This document shows positions 1-12,032 of a stretch of 64,000 nucleotides of DNA, in pieces (the stretch's first letter is position 1; every line of letters begins with the position of its first letter). The notes below the pieces were generated by a model, which saw only the letters and a program-made list of their open reading frames with translations, ran no database searches and was not told the DNA's origin. Position numbers and translations under genes: made by a program. Source of the stretch: Mycobacterium sp. 141 (lineage in GTDB: Bacteria; Actinomycetota; Actinomycetes; Mycobacteriales; Mycobacteriaceae); NCBI RefSeq assembly GCF_000382405.1, contig NZ_KB908270.1, positions 1 to 64,000 of the forward strand, read 5' to 3'.

Positions 1-488
1 CGATGCCGATCTTCGACACGTTGCGGCCGGCCGGTGAGATCGCCGACGGGTTCGTGCACGCCGGTCCGGTGGGCGCCGGGCATTACGCCAAGATGGTGCA
101 CAACGGTATCGAGTACGGGCTGATGCACGCCTACGCCGAAGGCTACGAACTGCTGGCCGCTGAGAAGCTCATCAAGAATCCACAGGCCGTGATCCAGGCG
201 TGGAGCAATGGCACGGTGGTGCGGTCGTGGTTGCAGGAGCTGCTGGCCAAGGCGCTCAAGGAAGATCCCGGTTTCGACGACATCACCGGGTACACCGAGG
301 ATTCCGGTGAAGGCCGGTGGACGGTCGAGGAGGCCGTCTACCACCGGGTGCCGATGCCGGTGATCGCCGCAGCGTTGTTCGCCCGGTTCGCCTCGAGGCA
401 GGAGGACTCCCCTACCATGAAAGCGGTGGCGGCCCTGCGTAACCAGTTCGGTGGACACGCGGTCCAGAGGATCAGCGAGTCCGGGTGA
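1..488 (+). CDS. gnd: 6-phosphogluconate dehydrogenase (decarboxylating), C-terminal part
   Basis: The gene is cut by the left window edge; about 162 C-terminal codons remain, ending in TGA. The protein would oxidatively decarboxylate 6-phosphogluconate to ribulose 5-phosphate in the cytoplasmic pentose phosphate pathway. The visible part is the all-helical dimerisation domain: the substrate-binding stretch GAGHYAKMVHNGIEYGLM (Lys and His-Asn conserved in the family) is followed by DITGYTEDSGEGRW. The short length of the tail fits the GndA/YqeC type. It precedes recF, an arrangement found in fast-growing mycobacteria but not in M. tuberculosis. Identification is firm; the N-terminal nucleotide-binding domain lies outside the window. 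Confidence 0.93.
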   Translation, partial: MPIFDTLRPAGEIADGFVHAGPVGAGHYAKMVHNGIEYGLMHAYAEGYELLAAEKLIKNPQAVIQAWSNGTVVRSWLQELLAKALKEDPGFDDITGYTEDSGEGRWTVEEAVYHRVPMPVIAAALFARFASRQEDSPTMKAVAALRNQFGGHAVQRISESG

Positions 489-552
489 TCCGGCCCGACG
501 GGGCGCACGTCGTGCGTATCGGTGTGGGCGGAATGACACGGGGGGCATAGCC

Positions 553-1707
553 GTGTACGCCCGTCGTCTGGCCCTGACCGATTTCCGGTCATGGGCTCAC
601 GCCGATGTGGAGCTTGAGCCGGGCCGTACCGTGTTCGTCGGGCCGAATGGTTTTGGTAAGACGAACTTGATTGAGGCGCTGTGGTATTCGGCGACGCTCG
701 GATCGCACCGCGTGGCCACCGATGCACCGTTGATCAGGTCGACCGCTGAGCGCGCTATCGTCTCGACCATTGTCGTCAATGATGGGCGAGAACTGGCGGT
801 CGATCTCGAGATCACCACCGGACGGGCGAACAAGGCCCGGCTCAACCGGTCCCCGGTGCGCAGTCCGCGCGAAATCCTCGGTGTGCTGCGTGCCGTGTTG
901 TTCAGTCCGGAGGATCTGGCGCTGGTTCGGGGCGATCCGGGCGAGCGGCGACGTTACCTCGATGAGCTTGCGACCATCTGTCGTCCGGCCATTGCCGGGG
1001 TGCGGGCTGACTACGACAAGGTGGTCCGGCAACGCACCGCATTGCTGAAAACCGCTGCGGCAGCACGTTATCGCGGTGACAGCAGTGTGCTGAGCACGCT
1101 CGAGGTCTGGGACGGACATTTGGCCGCGTACGGTGCGGCACTCATCACGGCGCGGGTGAAGCTCGTCGAGCAGCTACATCCCGAGGTGCAGAAGGCGTAC
1201 CAACTGCTGGCCCCGGCGTCGCGCCCGGCGACCATCCGATATCGCAGTGCCGTCGAAGCCATCGAAAATGCGCCCGGCCCCGAGACCGAACAGTTTTACC
1301 AGGCCGCGCTGCTCGATGCGCTGGCCCGGCGTCGCGACGCCGAACTGGAGCGCGGGGTGTGCCTGGTGGGCCCGCACCGCGACGATCTCGAGTTACGGCT
1401 CGGCGATCAGCCCGCGAAAGGCTTTGCCAGCCACGGTGAATCGTGGTCGATGGCGTTGTCGCTACGACTCGGGGCCTACGAATTGTTGCGTGCTGACGGC
1501 ACGGAGCCGGTGCTGCTGCTGGATGATGTCTTCGCTGAGTTGGACGCCGCCCGGCGGCGTGCGCTCGCCGGCGTCGCCGCCACTGCCGAACAGGTGCTCA
1601 TCACCGCCGCGGTGGAGGAAGACATCCCCGAGGACGAGGATGTCCGCCGCATCGAGATCCGAATGGTCGACGGTGAGGACGGCCGGATTTCGGTGGTGCA
1701 GCAATGA
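553..1707 (+). CDS. recF: DNA replication and repair protein RecF
   Basis: RecF is an SMC-like ATPase that helps load RecA at single-strand gaps. The protein is 384 residues from the GTG at 553. The longer upstream reading frame adds residues with no family match, whereas VYARRLALTDFRSW is the typical RecF N-terminus. Walker A GPNGFGKTN lies at residues 30-38, the signature region SMALSLRLGAYELL and Walker B PVLLLDDVFAELD near the C-terminus. It begins 64 nt after gnd, and its TGA overlaps the ATG of the next gene (ATGA at 1704), suggesting translational coupling. This is the usual dnaN-gnd-recF-DUF721-gyrB order. Confidence 0.96.
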   Translation: MYARRLALTDFRSWAHADVELEPGRTVFVGPNGFGKTNLIEALWYSATLGSHRVATDAPLIRSTAERAIVSTIVVNDGRELAVDLEITTGRANKARLNRSPVRSPREILGVLRAVLFSPEDLALVRGDPGERRRYLDELATICRPAIAGVRADYDKVVRQRTALLKTAAAARYRGDSSVLSTLEVWDGHLAAYGAALITARVKLVEQLHPEVQKAYQLLAPASRPATIRYRSAVEAIENAPGPETEQFYQAALLDALARRRDAELERGVCLVGPHRDDLELRLGDQPAKGFASHGESWSMALSLRLGAYELLRADGTEPVLLLDDVFAELDAARRRALAGVAATAEQVLITAAVEEDIPEDEDVRRIEIRMVDGEDGRISVVQQ

Positions 1708-2276
1708 GCGACGATGATGCGCCTGAGGACGGCGCCGCTTCCCCCCCAGAACACCTGGCCGGGCTGCGCGGGATGGACCTGGTTCGACGCACGCTCGAGG
1801 AGGCCCGCGGCGCGGCGCGCAGCCAAGGCAAGGATGTCGGCCGGGGCCGCACCGCGCCGGTACGCCGCGTGGCCGGTGGCGCACGGTCGCGGCGGAGCTG
1901 GTCGGGTCCCGGTCCGGACCGCCGGGATCCGCAGCTACTCGGAGTGGCATCGCAGGACCTCGCCAGGTCCCGTGGCTGGGGGACACGAGTGTCCGAAGGC
2001 GCCGTATTCGGCCGGTGGCGCGCGGTGGTCGGTGACCAGATCGCCGATCATGCGAATCCGACCGGCCTCAACGACGGGGTGTTGACGGTGTCGGCGGAGT
2101 CGACCGCGTGGGCAACCCAGCTGCGGATGGTGCAGGCTCAGTTGCTGGCCAAGATCGCTGCCGCGGTGGGCGACGGTGTGGTGAAGTCGCTGAAAATCGT
2201 CGGTCCGGTGGGTCCGTCCTGGCGTAAGGGTCCGCGTAGTGTCCCCGGCCGCGGCCCGAGGGACACGTATGGCTGA
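1704..2276 (+). CDS. dciA: DUF721/DciA-type replicative helicase loader
   Basis: A 190-residue homologue of M. tuberculosis Rv0004. The N-terminal ~90 residues are charged and probably disordered (many Arg, Gly, Pro). The C-terminal ~100 residues form the DUF721 fold, with the pattern WRAVVGDQIADHANPTGLND, then a strand (GVLTVSAESTAWATQL) and the helix QLRMVQAQLLAKI. DciA proteins replace DnaC/DnaI as DnaB helicase operators in most bacteria; assigning that role here follows from the family and the locus. The start overlaps the recF stop by 4 nt. The family is often annotated only as a conserved hypothetical. Confidence 0.9.
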   Translation: MSDDDAPEDGAASPPEHLAGLRGMDLVRRTLEEARGAARSQGKDVGRGRTAPVRRVAGGARSRRSWSGPGPDRRDPQLLGVASQDLARSRGWGTRVSEGAVFGRWRAVVGDQIADHANPTGLNDGVLTVSAESTAWATQLRMVQAQLLAKIAAAVGDGVVKSLKIVGPVGPSWRKGPRSVPGRGPRDTYG

Positions 2277-2428
2277 CAGCCCTGCGGGTGTTCCGCTCAG
2301 AGCCCCGAGACGGTGCCCGACGAGTTTCTGCGGCGTCCCCACGCACCTGGAGTCGTGAAATTCCGTGCACGGCGCATACAGATAGGTGAAAACGGCGCTG
2401 TGGGACCGGTGCTGCCCTCGGTTGACGG

Positions 2429-2434
2429 TAGACT
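2429..2434 (+). promoter_or_regulatory. Candidate -10 box for gyrB
   Basis: TAGACT fits the mycobacterial SigA -10 consensus TANNNT and lies 62 nt upstream of the gyrB GTG, giving a leader of roughly 55 nt. No good -35 is visible, which is common in mycobacteria. The same hexamer stands upstream of gyrA. This is a sequence-only prediction. Confidence 0.4.
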
Positions 2435-2496
2435 GTCTCAGGATCTGAGGTGGTGTATCCACCGCCTCCCGAGAACCCCAAGGAGACGCGTCCGAC

Positions 2497-4509
2497 GTGG
2501 CTGCCCAAGATCAGTACGGTGCCGATTCGATCAAGGTGCTCGAGGGCCTCGAAGCGGTGCGCAAACGTCCCGGTATGTACATCGGCTCCACCGGTGAACG
2601 CGGCCTGCATCACCTGGTATGGGAGGTCGTCGACAACGCTGTTGACGAGGCGATGGCCGGCTTCGCCACCAAGGTTGACGTGCGGATTCTCGGCGACGGT
2701 GGGGTCCAGGTCACCGACGACGGGCGTGGTATCCCGGTTGCGATGCACGCCACGGGTGTGCCCACGGTGGACGTCGTGATGACCGTCCTGCACGCAGGCG
2801 GAAAGTTCGAAGAAGGCGCCTACCAGGTGTCCGGCGGCCTGCACGGTGTCGGCGTCTCCGTCGTCAACGCACTGTCCACGCGGCTGGAAGCCGATATCCA
2901 GCGCGACGGTTACGAGTGGTTCCAGACCTACGAGAACTCGATTCCCGGCACCCTCAAACAGGGTGACAAGACCAACAAGACGGGCACCACCATCCGCTTC
3001 TGGGCGGATCCGAACGTCTTCGAGACCACCGACTACGACTTCGAGACCATCGCCCGGCGGCTGCAGGAGATGGCGTTTCTGAACAAGGGTCTGACCATCG
3101 AGTTGACCGATGAGCGGGTCACCTCGGAGGAGGTCGTCGACGAGGTCGTCTCCGACATGGCCGCCGCTCCGAAAACCGCGGACGAGAAGGCAGCCGAGGC
3201 GATCGCACCGAACAAGGTCAAGCACCGCACATTCCACTACCCCGGCGGCCTGGTCGACTTCGTCAAGCACATCAACCGGACCAAGACCGCGATCCAGCCC
3301 AGCGTCATCGATTTCGACGGCAAGGGCGAAGGACACGAGGTCGAGATCGCGATGCAGTGGAACGCGGGTTATTCCGAATCGGTGCACACCTTCGCCAACA
3401 CGATCAACACCCACGAGGGCGGCACGCACGAGGAAGGCTTCCGCTCGGCGTTGACGAGCGTGGTGAACAAGTACGCCAAGGACAAGAAGCTCCTCAAGGA
3501 CAAGGATCCGAACCTCACCGGGGATGACATCCGTGAGGGCTTGGCCGCGGTGATCTCGGTCAAGGTGGCCCAGCCACAGTTCGAAGGACAGACCAAGACC
3601 AAGCTGGGCAACACCGAGGTCAAGTCGTTCGTGCAGAAGATCTGCAACGAGCAGCTGACGCACTGGTTCGAAGCCAATCCTGCTGAGGCCAAAACGGTTG
3701 TGAACAAAGCGGTTTCTTCTGCGCAGGCGCGGATTGCCGCGCGCAAGGCACGAGAGCTGGTGCGGCGCAAGAGTGCCACCGACATCGGCGGGTTGCCGGG
3801 CAAGCTGGCAGACTGCCGTTCCACCGATCCCAGCAAATCGGAACTGTATGTGGTGGAGGGTGATTCGGCCGGTGGCTCGGCCAAGAGTGGCCGAGATTCG
3901 ATGTTCCAGGCGATCTTGCCGCTGCGCGGCAAGATCATCAATGTCGAAAAGGCCCGGATCGACCGGGTTCTGAAGAACACCGAAGTCCAGGCCATCATCA
4001 CCGCACTCGGCACCGGCATCCACGACGAGTTCGACATCGCCAAATTGCGTTACTACAAAATCGTTCTGATGGCTGACGCCGACGTGGACGGCCAGCACAT
4101 CTCGACACTGCTGCTGACCTTGCTGTTCCGGTTCATGAAACCGCTGGTGGAGAACGGGCACATCTTCTTGGCCCAGCCCCCGCTGTACAAACTGAAGTGG
4201 CAGCGTCAGGAGCCGGAGTTCGCTTATTCCGACCGCGAACGTGACGGCCTGCTCGAGGCTGGTCTGGCCGCGGGAAAGAAGATCAACAAAGACGACGGCA
4301 TCCAGCGCTACAAAGGCCTCGGCGAGATGGATGCCAAGGAGCTGTGGGAAACCACCATGGATCCCGCTGTGCGGGTGTTGCGTCAGGTGACACTTGACGA
4401 CGCTGCGGCGGCCGACGAACTCTTCTCGATCCTGATGGGCGAGGATGTCGAGGCTCGGCGCAGCTTTATCACCCGTAATGCCAAGGACGTCCGCTTTCTC
4501 GATGTCTGA
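2497..4509 (+). CDS. gyrB: DNA gyrase subunit B
   Basis: The ATPase subunit of DNA gyrase, which introduces negative supercoils together with GyrA. It has 670 residues from GTG, with AAGGAG at 2480-2485 as ribosome-binding site. GHKL ATPase motifs are VVDNAVDEAMAG, DDGRGIP and GGLHGVGVSVVNALS in the first ~150 residues. The TOPRIM domain shows EGDSAGGSAKSGRDS, PLRGKIINVEKAR and the Mg-binding ADADVDGQHI. The tail GLGEMDAKELWETT is canonical. The EGDSAGGSAKSGRD and NTE stretches that make up the quinolone-resistance region look wild type. It is followed by gyrA after a 180-nt spacer with its own candidate -10 box. Confidence 0.98.
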   Translation: MAAQDQYGADSIKVLEGLEAVRKRPGMYIGSTGERGLHHLVWEVVDNAVDEAMAGFATKVDVRILGDGGVQVTDDGRGIPVAMHATGVPTVDVVMTVLHAGGKFEEGAYQVSGGLHGVGVSVVNALSTRLEADIQRDGYEWFQTYENSIPGTLKQGDKTNKTGTTIRFWADPNVFETTDYDFETIARRLQEMAFLNKGLTIELTDERVTSEEVVDEVVSDMAAAPKTADEKAAEAIAPNKVKHRTFHYPGGLVDFVKHINRTKTAIQPSVIDFDGKGEGHEVEIAMQWNAGYSESVHTFANTINTHEGGTHEEGFRSALTSVVNKYAKDKKLLKDKDPNLTGDDIREGLAAVISVKVAQPQFEGQTKTKLGNTEVKSFVQKICNEQLTHWFEANPAEAKTVVNKAVSSAQARIAARKARELVRRKSATDIGGLPGKLADCRSTDPSKSELYVVEGDSAGGSAKSGRDSMFQAILPLRGKIINVEKARIDRVLKNTEVQAIITALGTGIHDEFDIAKLRYYKIVLMADADVDGQHISTLLLTLLFRFMKPLVENGHIFLAQPPLYKLKWQRQEPEFAYSDRERDGLLEAGLAAGKKINKDDGIQRYKGLGEMDAKELWETTMDPAVRVLRQVTLDDAAAADELFSILMGEDVEARRSFITRNAKDVRFLDV

Positions 4510-4624
4510 TATGCGTCGAAAAGCGGGGCCGCGCGGCCATCGAACCACTGTCGAGGCCGGCGGCAGGCAGGCCTTCTGACGACATTGCCCCGACGCGTCT
4601 CGGGGCGCTGAGCTGCAGACCAAC

Positions 4625-4630
4625 TAGACT
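4625..4630 (+). promoter_or_regulatory. Candidate -10 box for gyrA
   Basis: TAGACT, identical to the hexamer before gyrB, lies 59 nt upstream of the gyrA ATG in the gyrB-gyrA spacer. A GC-rich hairpin (CCCCGA...TCGGGG, about 4587-4605) lies just before it and could end part of the gyrB transcript. Prediction from sequence only. Confidence 0.35.
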
Positions 4631-4689
4631 TTAAGGGTTGCCCGAGGTTGCTTTTGTCGCCCGGGCGTGCCGTGACGAACGAGGATTAG

Positions 4690-8466
<3,777 letters not shown>

Positions 8467-8517
8467 CGCAGCCGCCGAGGCACACCTGGCCCTCGGCCTG
8501 AGCTTAGGAGCTGTTAG

Positions 8518-9411
8518 GTGACTTCACCGAGCGAGCCGGGGTACCCGCGTACGGGCGACCGGCCCGGCAGCAGTACCAACGGCTCAGGATCCGAGGGCGG
8601 GGCCGCCGGAAACCTACCCCGGCCCACTGGGCACATCACCGAGACCGGTGAGGTGCCGCCGTGGCAGCGGGGTAAAGCTGCCCCGGCCGCTCAGCAGCCT
8701 GCCGAACCGCGTCAGGACGGCGACCGCAGTCCGGCAAGTCACTCCCCCGGCGTCGAGGCCCGGCTGCAGCGGTTCGTCTCGGGCAGTGACACGGCCGAAG
8801 TCGAACCGCCCCGGTCCCGCCCGGAACCGTCTCGCCCCGAGCCGCCGCGCACTGAAGCGCCCCGTGTCGAAGCGTCTCGTTCCGAGTCGGTCCGCACCGA
8901 GGCGTATGCGAGCGAGCTACCGGACCTGTCCGGGCCGACACCGCGGCCCCCGCAACGCAAGGCCGCTGAGGCATCGGCGTCGTCCCATTCGTCGTCCTCG
9001 GGCGTGTCGGGCCGCATCCAGGTGGCCAGCCGCACGTCGACAAAGGGACCCATCCGGGCCAGCATGCAGATCCGCCGTGTTGACCCCTGGACGGTGCTCA
9101 AAGTGGCCCTGGTGCTGTCCTCGGCGCTGTTTTTTGTGTGGATGATCGCAGTGGCGTTGCTGTACGTCGTGCTCGGCGGCATGGGGGTGTGGAGCAAGCT
9201 CAACAGCAACGTCGGTGACCTGCTGACCAGCAGTGGCGGCAACGCCGGCGGCGAGCTGGTCTCCGCCGGCACAATCTTCGGCGGCGCGACACTGATCGGT
9301 TTGGTGAACATCGTCGTCATGACGGCGATGGCCACCATCGGCGCGTTCGTCTACAACCTCACCACCGACCTGGTCGGCGGCGTAGAGGTGACGTTGGCGG
9401 ACCGGGATTGA
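8518..9411 (+). CDS. DUF3566 membrane protein (Rv0007 type)
   Basis: A 297-residue protein of unknown function found downstream of gyrA across mycobacteria. Residues 1 to ~180 are low complexity and rich in Pro, Ser, Arg and Glu (repeats such as RPEPSRPEPPRTEAPR) and are probably cytoplasmic and disordered. The C-terminal DUF3566 domain begins at RRVDPWTVLKVALVLSSALF, with a first transmembrane helix, a short external part (about 50 residues) and a second helix (GLVNIVVMTAMATIGAFVYN). The start is GTG at 8518 after TTAGGAGCTGTTAG. The Arg/Glu-rich tract may be a phosphorylation or interaction region, which is inference only. Confidence 0.88.
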   Translation: MTSPSEPGYPRTGDRPGSSTNGSGSEGGAAGNLPRPTGHITETGEVPPWQRGKAAPAAQQPAEPRQDGDRSPASHSPGVEARLQRFVSGSDTAEVEPPRSRPEPSRPEPPRTEAPRVEASRSESVRTEAYASELPDLSGPTPRPPQRKAAEASASSHSSSSGVSGRIQVASRTSTKGPIRASMQIRRVDPWTVLKVALVLSSALFFVWMIAVALLYVVLGGMGVWSKLNSNVGDLLTSSGGNAGGELVSAGTIFGGATLIGLVNIVVMTAMATIGAFVYNLTTDLVGGVEVTLADRD

Positions 9412-9441
9412 TCCGGTTTGGGAGACCGGGCATCGGTACGG

Positions 9442-9447
9442 TAATCT
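9442..9447 (+). promoter_or_regulatory. Candidate -10 box for the tRNA-Ile transcript
   Basis: TAATCT (TANNNT class) lies 23 nt upstream of the mature tRNA-Ile 5' end and 30 nt downstream of the DUF3566 stop. It could drive tRNA-Ile, the DLW-39 gene and tRNA-Ala together. No strong -35 is seen. Confidence 0.3.
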
Positions 9448-9470
9448 CGTCGCTCGGTCGTCCCCAATAC

Positions 9471-9544
9471 GGGCCTATAGCTCAGGCGGTTAGAGCGCTT
9501 CGCTGATAACGAAGAGGTCGGAGGTTCGAGTCCTCCTAGGCCCA
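9471..9544 (+). tRNA. tRNA-Ile (GAT)
   Basis: A 74-nt cloverleaf. Acceptor GGGCCTA pairs with TAGGCCC and A is the discriminator. The T arm is GGAGGTTCGAGTCCTCC, and the anticodon loop CTGATAA places GAT at 9505-9507. CCA is not encoded. The position after gyrA and before tRNA-Ala is the conserved mycobacterial arrangement. Confidence 0.97.
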
Positions 9545-9594
9545 CGAAACCGGCATTGCCGGTCGTGTCGGTACTGGCCAACCGGAGGTCCACC

Positions 9595-9696
9595 ATGAAG
9601 CTGGTGTTGGCACTCGCGGTGGCGGCTGTGGCGGTGATCGTGTGGCGATCCCGGCATGGCGCGGAGGTGTGGCACCAGGCGGCACAGCCGTCCTGA
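9595..9696 (+). CDS. DLW-39 family small protein
   Basis: A 33-residue ORF between the two tRNAs, preceded by GGAGG at 9584-9588, six bases before ATG. The peptide begins MKLVLALAVAAVAVIVWRSR and ends with AEVWHQAAQPS: one hydrophobic N-terminal helix, a basic patch and a Glu/Trp-containing amphipathic tail. Position, size and the acidic-Trp motif match the actinobacterial DLW-39 family, which lies at this locus next to gyrA and the tRNAs. Function is unknown; a small membrane-anchored peptide is likely. Confidence 0.8.
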   Translation: MKLVLALAVAAVAVIVWRSRHGAEVWHQAAQPS

Positions 9697-9705
9697 TCCA
9701 GGCAC

Positions 9706-9778
9706 GGGGCCTTAGCTCAGTTGGTAGAGCGCTGCCTTTGCAAGGCAGATGTCAGGAGTTCGAATCTCCTAGGCTCCA
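9706..9778 (+). tRNA. tRNA-Ala (TGC)
   Basis: A 73-nt cloverleaf. Acceptor GGGGCCT pairs with AGGCTCC (one T-G wobble), with A as discriminator. The anticodon stem is CTGCC/GGCAG with loop TTTGCAA, giving TGC at 9739-9741. The T arm is AGGAGTTCGAATCTCCT. CCA is not encoded. Confidence 0.97.
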
Positions 9779-9900
9779 CTTTTAAATGCGTTGTTGTCGG
9801 CTTATGCCCTGGTCGGCGCACTGGTAGTGCGGAACATGCCCGTACCACAACTCATCAATGTTTCCCGCGTGTGTTTCTTTGTGCCGATCTGCCGTGCCCC

Positions 9901-10812
9901 TCAATGGTGGTGGGGCATGCGTGCGATGATCACCGGGATCTGCGCAGAGTTGACGACCGCGCTGCTGACCGAGCCCAGCAGCATGCCGGGAAACCCGCCG
10001 CGACCATGGCTGCCGACCACCACGAGCTGAGCCGTCTCGGCTTGTTCGAGCAACCGGAGTCCCGGTCGATCGCACACCACGATCTTGCGCACGACAACAT
10101 CGGGATACCGGTCTTGCCATCCGCACAGCCGCTCCGCCAGGACTTCTTCCTCCTGGTCTTTGATGTTTCGCCATTCGATGGGCGCCCAGTTCATACTGCC
10201 GAACTCGAGCGGTCCCATGTCACTCCAGGCGTGCAGCGCCACGAGCTCAACACTGCGTCGCGCGGCTTCATCGAAGGCGATTTCGGTAGCCAACTCCGAA
10301 GTTGGTGAACCGTCAATGCCCACCACCACGGGCGCCTGCGGTGAGCGCACCGTGAGCGGATCCTCGTCGTGGATCACCGCGACCGGGCAGTGCGCGTGAT
10401 GGGCCAGCCCGGAACTGACCGAGCCCAGCAGGCCGCGGGCGACCCCGCCCTGCCCGCGGCAGCCCACCACAACCAGGTCGGCTCGTGTGGACAGTTCCAC
10501 CAGGGTGGGCACGATCGGGGCATGCAGGACTTCGCTGGTCACCTGCAATGTGCGACCCCGAGAGACGGCCTCAACGGCGACCTTGTGAGCCTGCTCGATG
10601 ATCTGCTGTGCCTGGTCCTCCTGAAACTGCGCATAATCGGCCGAAAACGCCGACCATCCCTCGGTATTCACTACGGGTGCCACGACATGCACCACCTTGA
10701 GCGGCATGTTACGCATCTCGGCATCCCGCGCGGCCCACGCAACGGCCACTGTCGATGACGGTGAGCCGTCCACACCGACCACGATGCCCAACGGAGCTTG
10801 TTGACGTGACAT
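9901..10812 (-). CDS. Tandem-domain universal stress protein (UspA family)
   Basis: A 303-residue cytoplasmic protein made of two Usp domains. Each starts with a strand and Asp (GIVVGVDGSPSS; PVVVGIDGSPTS) and ends with an ATP-binding G-2x-G-9x-G-S motif (GCRGQGGVARGLLGSVSS; GSHGRGGFPGMLLGSVSS), so both domains probably bind nucleotide. In mycobacteria such proteins are often induced in hypoxia or stress; that role is family knowledge. The ATG at 10812 was chosen over the longer frame because GGAAGGAG stands 7 nt before it. It is transcribed divergently from the peroxiredoxin, with a 290-nt spacer that holds the palindrome at 11042. Confidence 0.92.
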   Translation of the reverse strand: MSRQQAPLGIVVGVDGSPSSTVAVAWAARDAEMRNMPLKVVHVVAPVVNTEGWSAFSADYAQFQEDQAQQIIEQAHKVAVEAVSRGRTLQVTSEVLHAPIVPTLVELSTRADLVVVGCRGQGGVARGLLGSVSSGLAHHAHCPVAVIHDEDPLTVRSPQAPVVVGIDGSPTSELATEIAFDEAARRSVELVALHAWSDMGPLEFGSMNWAPIEWRNIKDQEEEVLAERLCGWQDRYPDVVVRKIVVCDRPGLRLLEQAETAQLVVVGSHGRGGFPGMLLGSVSSAVVNSAQIPVIIARMPHHH

Positions 10813-11041
10813 CTTGAGTCTCCTTCCCGAGCACATTCCTGCAGCACCGTTGCGGTTGACGAGCCGCCTGGAGTCACAGTCGACATTAAGCAGCCTTCGG
10901 CTTGTGCGTAAGGAGGCATTGGTCCCTAACCGGTTGGGTACTACGGCCGATAGCGTCTCTCGCCACGTCGGTGCGGGCTTGGCCCGCTGACGAACTCCAA
11001 CAACTCATCGGACGGGTTGCCGCCGCCACGGAGGATCTGGA

Positions 11042-11061
11042 ATATACCCCATGGGGTATAT
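11042..11061. promoter_or_regulatory. Perfect 20-bp palindrome, CsoR/CstR-type operator candidate
   Basis: ATATACCCCATGGGGTATAT is its own reverse complement and lies 41 bp before the peroxiredoxin ATG. C/G-tract operators flanked by A/T (TACCCC...GGGGTA) are typical of the CsoR family, including copper sensors and persulfide sensors. No CsoR gene is visible in the window. The assignment is by motif similarity only. Confidence 0.6.
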
Positions 11062-11102
11062 GTTCTTGCTGGTGTCACGCTCTATCGGAAGGATTCACCA
11101 CG

Positions 11103-11834
11103 ATGACCATCGCAGAGACGTCAAGCCCCACAACAGCCATGCCCCGCATCGGAGACCATGCTCCGGCGTTCACCGCCGTCACCACGCAGGGTCAGATCAA
11201 CTTTCCCGGCGACTACGCCGGCAAGTGGGTCATCCTGTTTTCCCATCCGGCGGACTTCACCCCGGTGTGCACCAGCGAGTTCATGACCTTCGCCGCCATG
11301 CAGCAGCAATTCGCGGACTACAACACCGAACTGGTGGGCTTGTCGGTGGACGGTCTCTACAGCCACATCGCCTGGTTGCGCACGATCAAGGACAAGATCG
11401 CGTTCCGCGACATGCGAGATGTCGAGGTCACGTTCCCCCTCATCGAGGACATCTCGATGGAGGTCGCGCGGAAATACGGGATGATCATGCCCGGAGAGGA
11501 CTCCGCCAAGGCGGTGCGTGCAGTATTTGTCATCGACCCGAAGGGCATCGTCCGCGCGATCATCTACTACCCGCTCAGCCTCGGCCGTAACTTCGACGAG
11601 TTGCTGCGCGTGGTCAAGGCCCTGCAAACAGCCGACCACTTCGACGTCGCGATGCCGGCCGACTGGCGTCCCGGCGAGCCGGTGATCGTGCCCCCACCAG
11701 GTTCATGCGGGACCGCGCAAGAACGGATGGGTGGCCACACCGAGGGTGTCGAATGCGCGGACTGGTTCTTCTGCACCAAGCAGCTCTCCGCCGTGGAAGT
11801 CGAGTCCGCCATCCGCGCTGACGGTCACGCCTAG
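11103..11834 (+). CDS. Peroxiredoxin, Prx6-like with C-terminal cysteine pair
   Basis: A 243-residue thiol peroxidase that would reduce peroxides in the cytosol. The peroxidatic Cys56 is in SHPADFTPVCTSEF, and the Prx6-type core continues with LSVDGLYSHIAWLRTI and RAVFVIDPKGIVRAI. Three further cysteines lie near the C-terminus (about 202, 218 and 224). The C-x5-C pair in VECADWFFCTK resembles archaeal Prx6-type enzymes, where one acts as resolving cysteine. The ATG at 11103 follows GGAAGG and the family N-terminus (MPRIGDHAPAFTA) starts soon after, so the long upstream frame is rejected. It is followed after 15 nt by a Cys-rich small protein and preceded by a CsoR-type palindrome, suggesting one thiol- or metal-responsive operon. 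Confidence 0.9.
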   Translation: MTIAETSSPTTAMPRIGDHAPAFTAVTTQGQINFPGDYAGKWVILFSHPADFTPVCTSEFMTFAAMQQQFADYNTELVGLSVDGLYSHIAWLRTIKDKIAFRDMRDVEVTFPLIEDISMEVARKYGMIMPGEDSAKAVRAVFVIDPKGIVRAIIYYPLSLGRNFDELLRVVKALQTADHFDVAMPADWRPGEPVIVPPPGSCGTAQERMGGHTEGVECADWFFCTKQLSAVEVESAIRADGHA

Positions 11835-11849
11835 CGAGAGGAGAGATTC

Positions 11850-12032
11850 ATGTGTTACTCGGTGCGGTGCGCAACATGCGGTAAGACCGGCTGGGCGGGC
11901 TGCGGTCAGCACGTCGACAGTGTCATGGCCGATGTTCCTGAGGGGCAACGATGCACCTGCTCAGAAGTCCCTGACGACGATCCATGCGACTTCGTGCGCA
12001 GCGATCGCGTCAAAGCGGGGTTCACGGGCTGA
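11850..12032 (+). CDS. Small cysteine-rich protein (unknown)
   Basis: A 60-residue protein with seven cysteines: CYSVRCATCGKTGWAGCGQH, then RCTCSEV and DPCDF. The spacing (C-x4-C-x2-C-x7-C) suggests metal or persulfide binding, with a rubredoxin- or zinc-ribbon-like N-terminal half. The ATG follows GAGAGGAGAG at good spacing and comes 15 nt after the peroxiredoxin stop, so the two are almost certainly cotranscribed. I do not recognise a named family. A role with the peroxiredoxin as a metal or sulfur carrier is inference. Confidence 0.72.
   Translation: MCYSVRCATCGKTGWAGCGQHVDSVMADVPEGQRCTCSEVPDDDPCDFVRSDRVKAGFTG

Noticed and set aside
4587..4605. Attenuator or riboswitch in the gyrB-gyrA spacer
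   Set aside because: Only a short GC hairpin is visible, with no conserved riboswitch core or T-run.
2068..4623. 851-codon minus-strand frame opposite gyrB
   Set aside because: Fully antisense to a certain gene; sequence is Leu/Asp/Gly/Val-biased as expected from complementary high-GC codons, with no family match.
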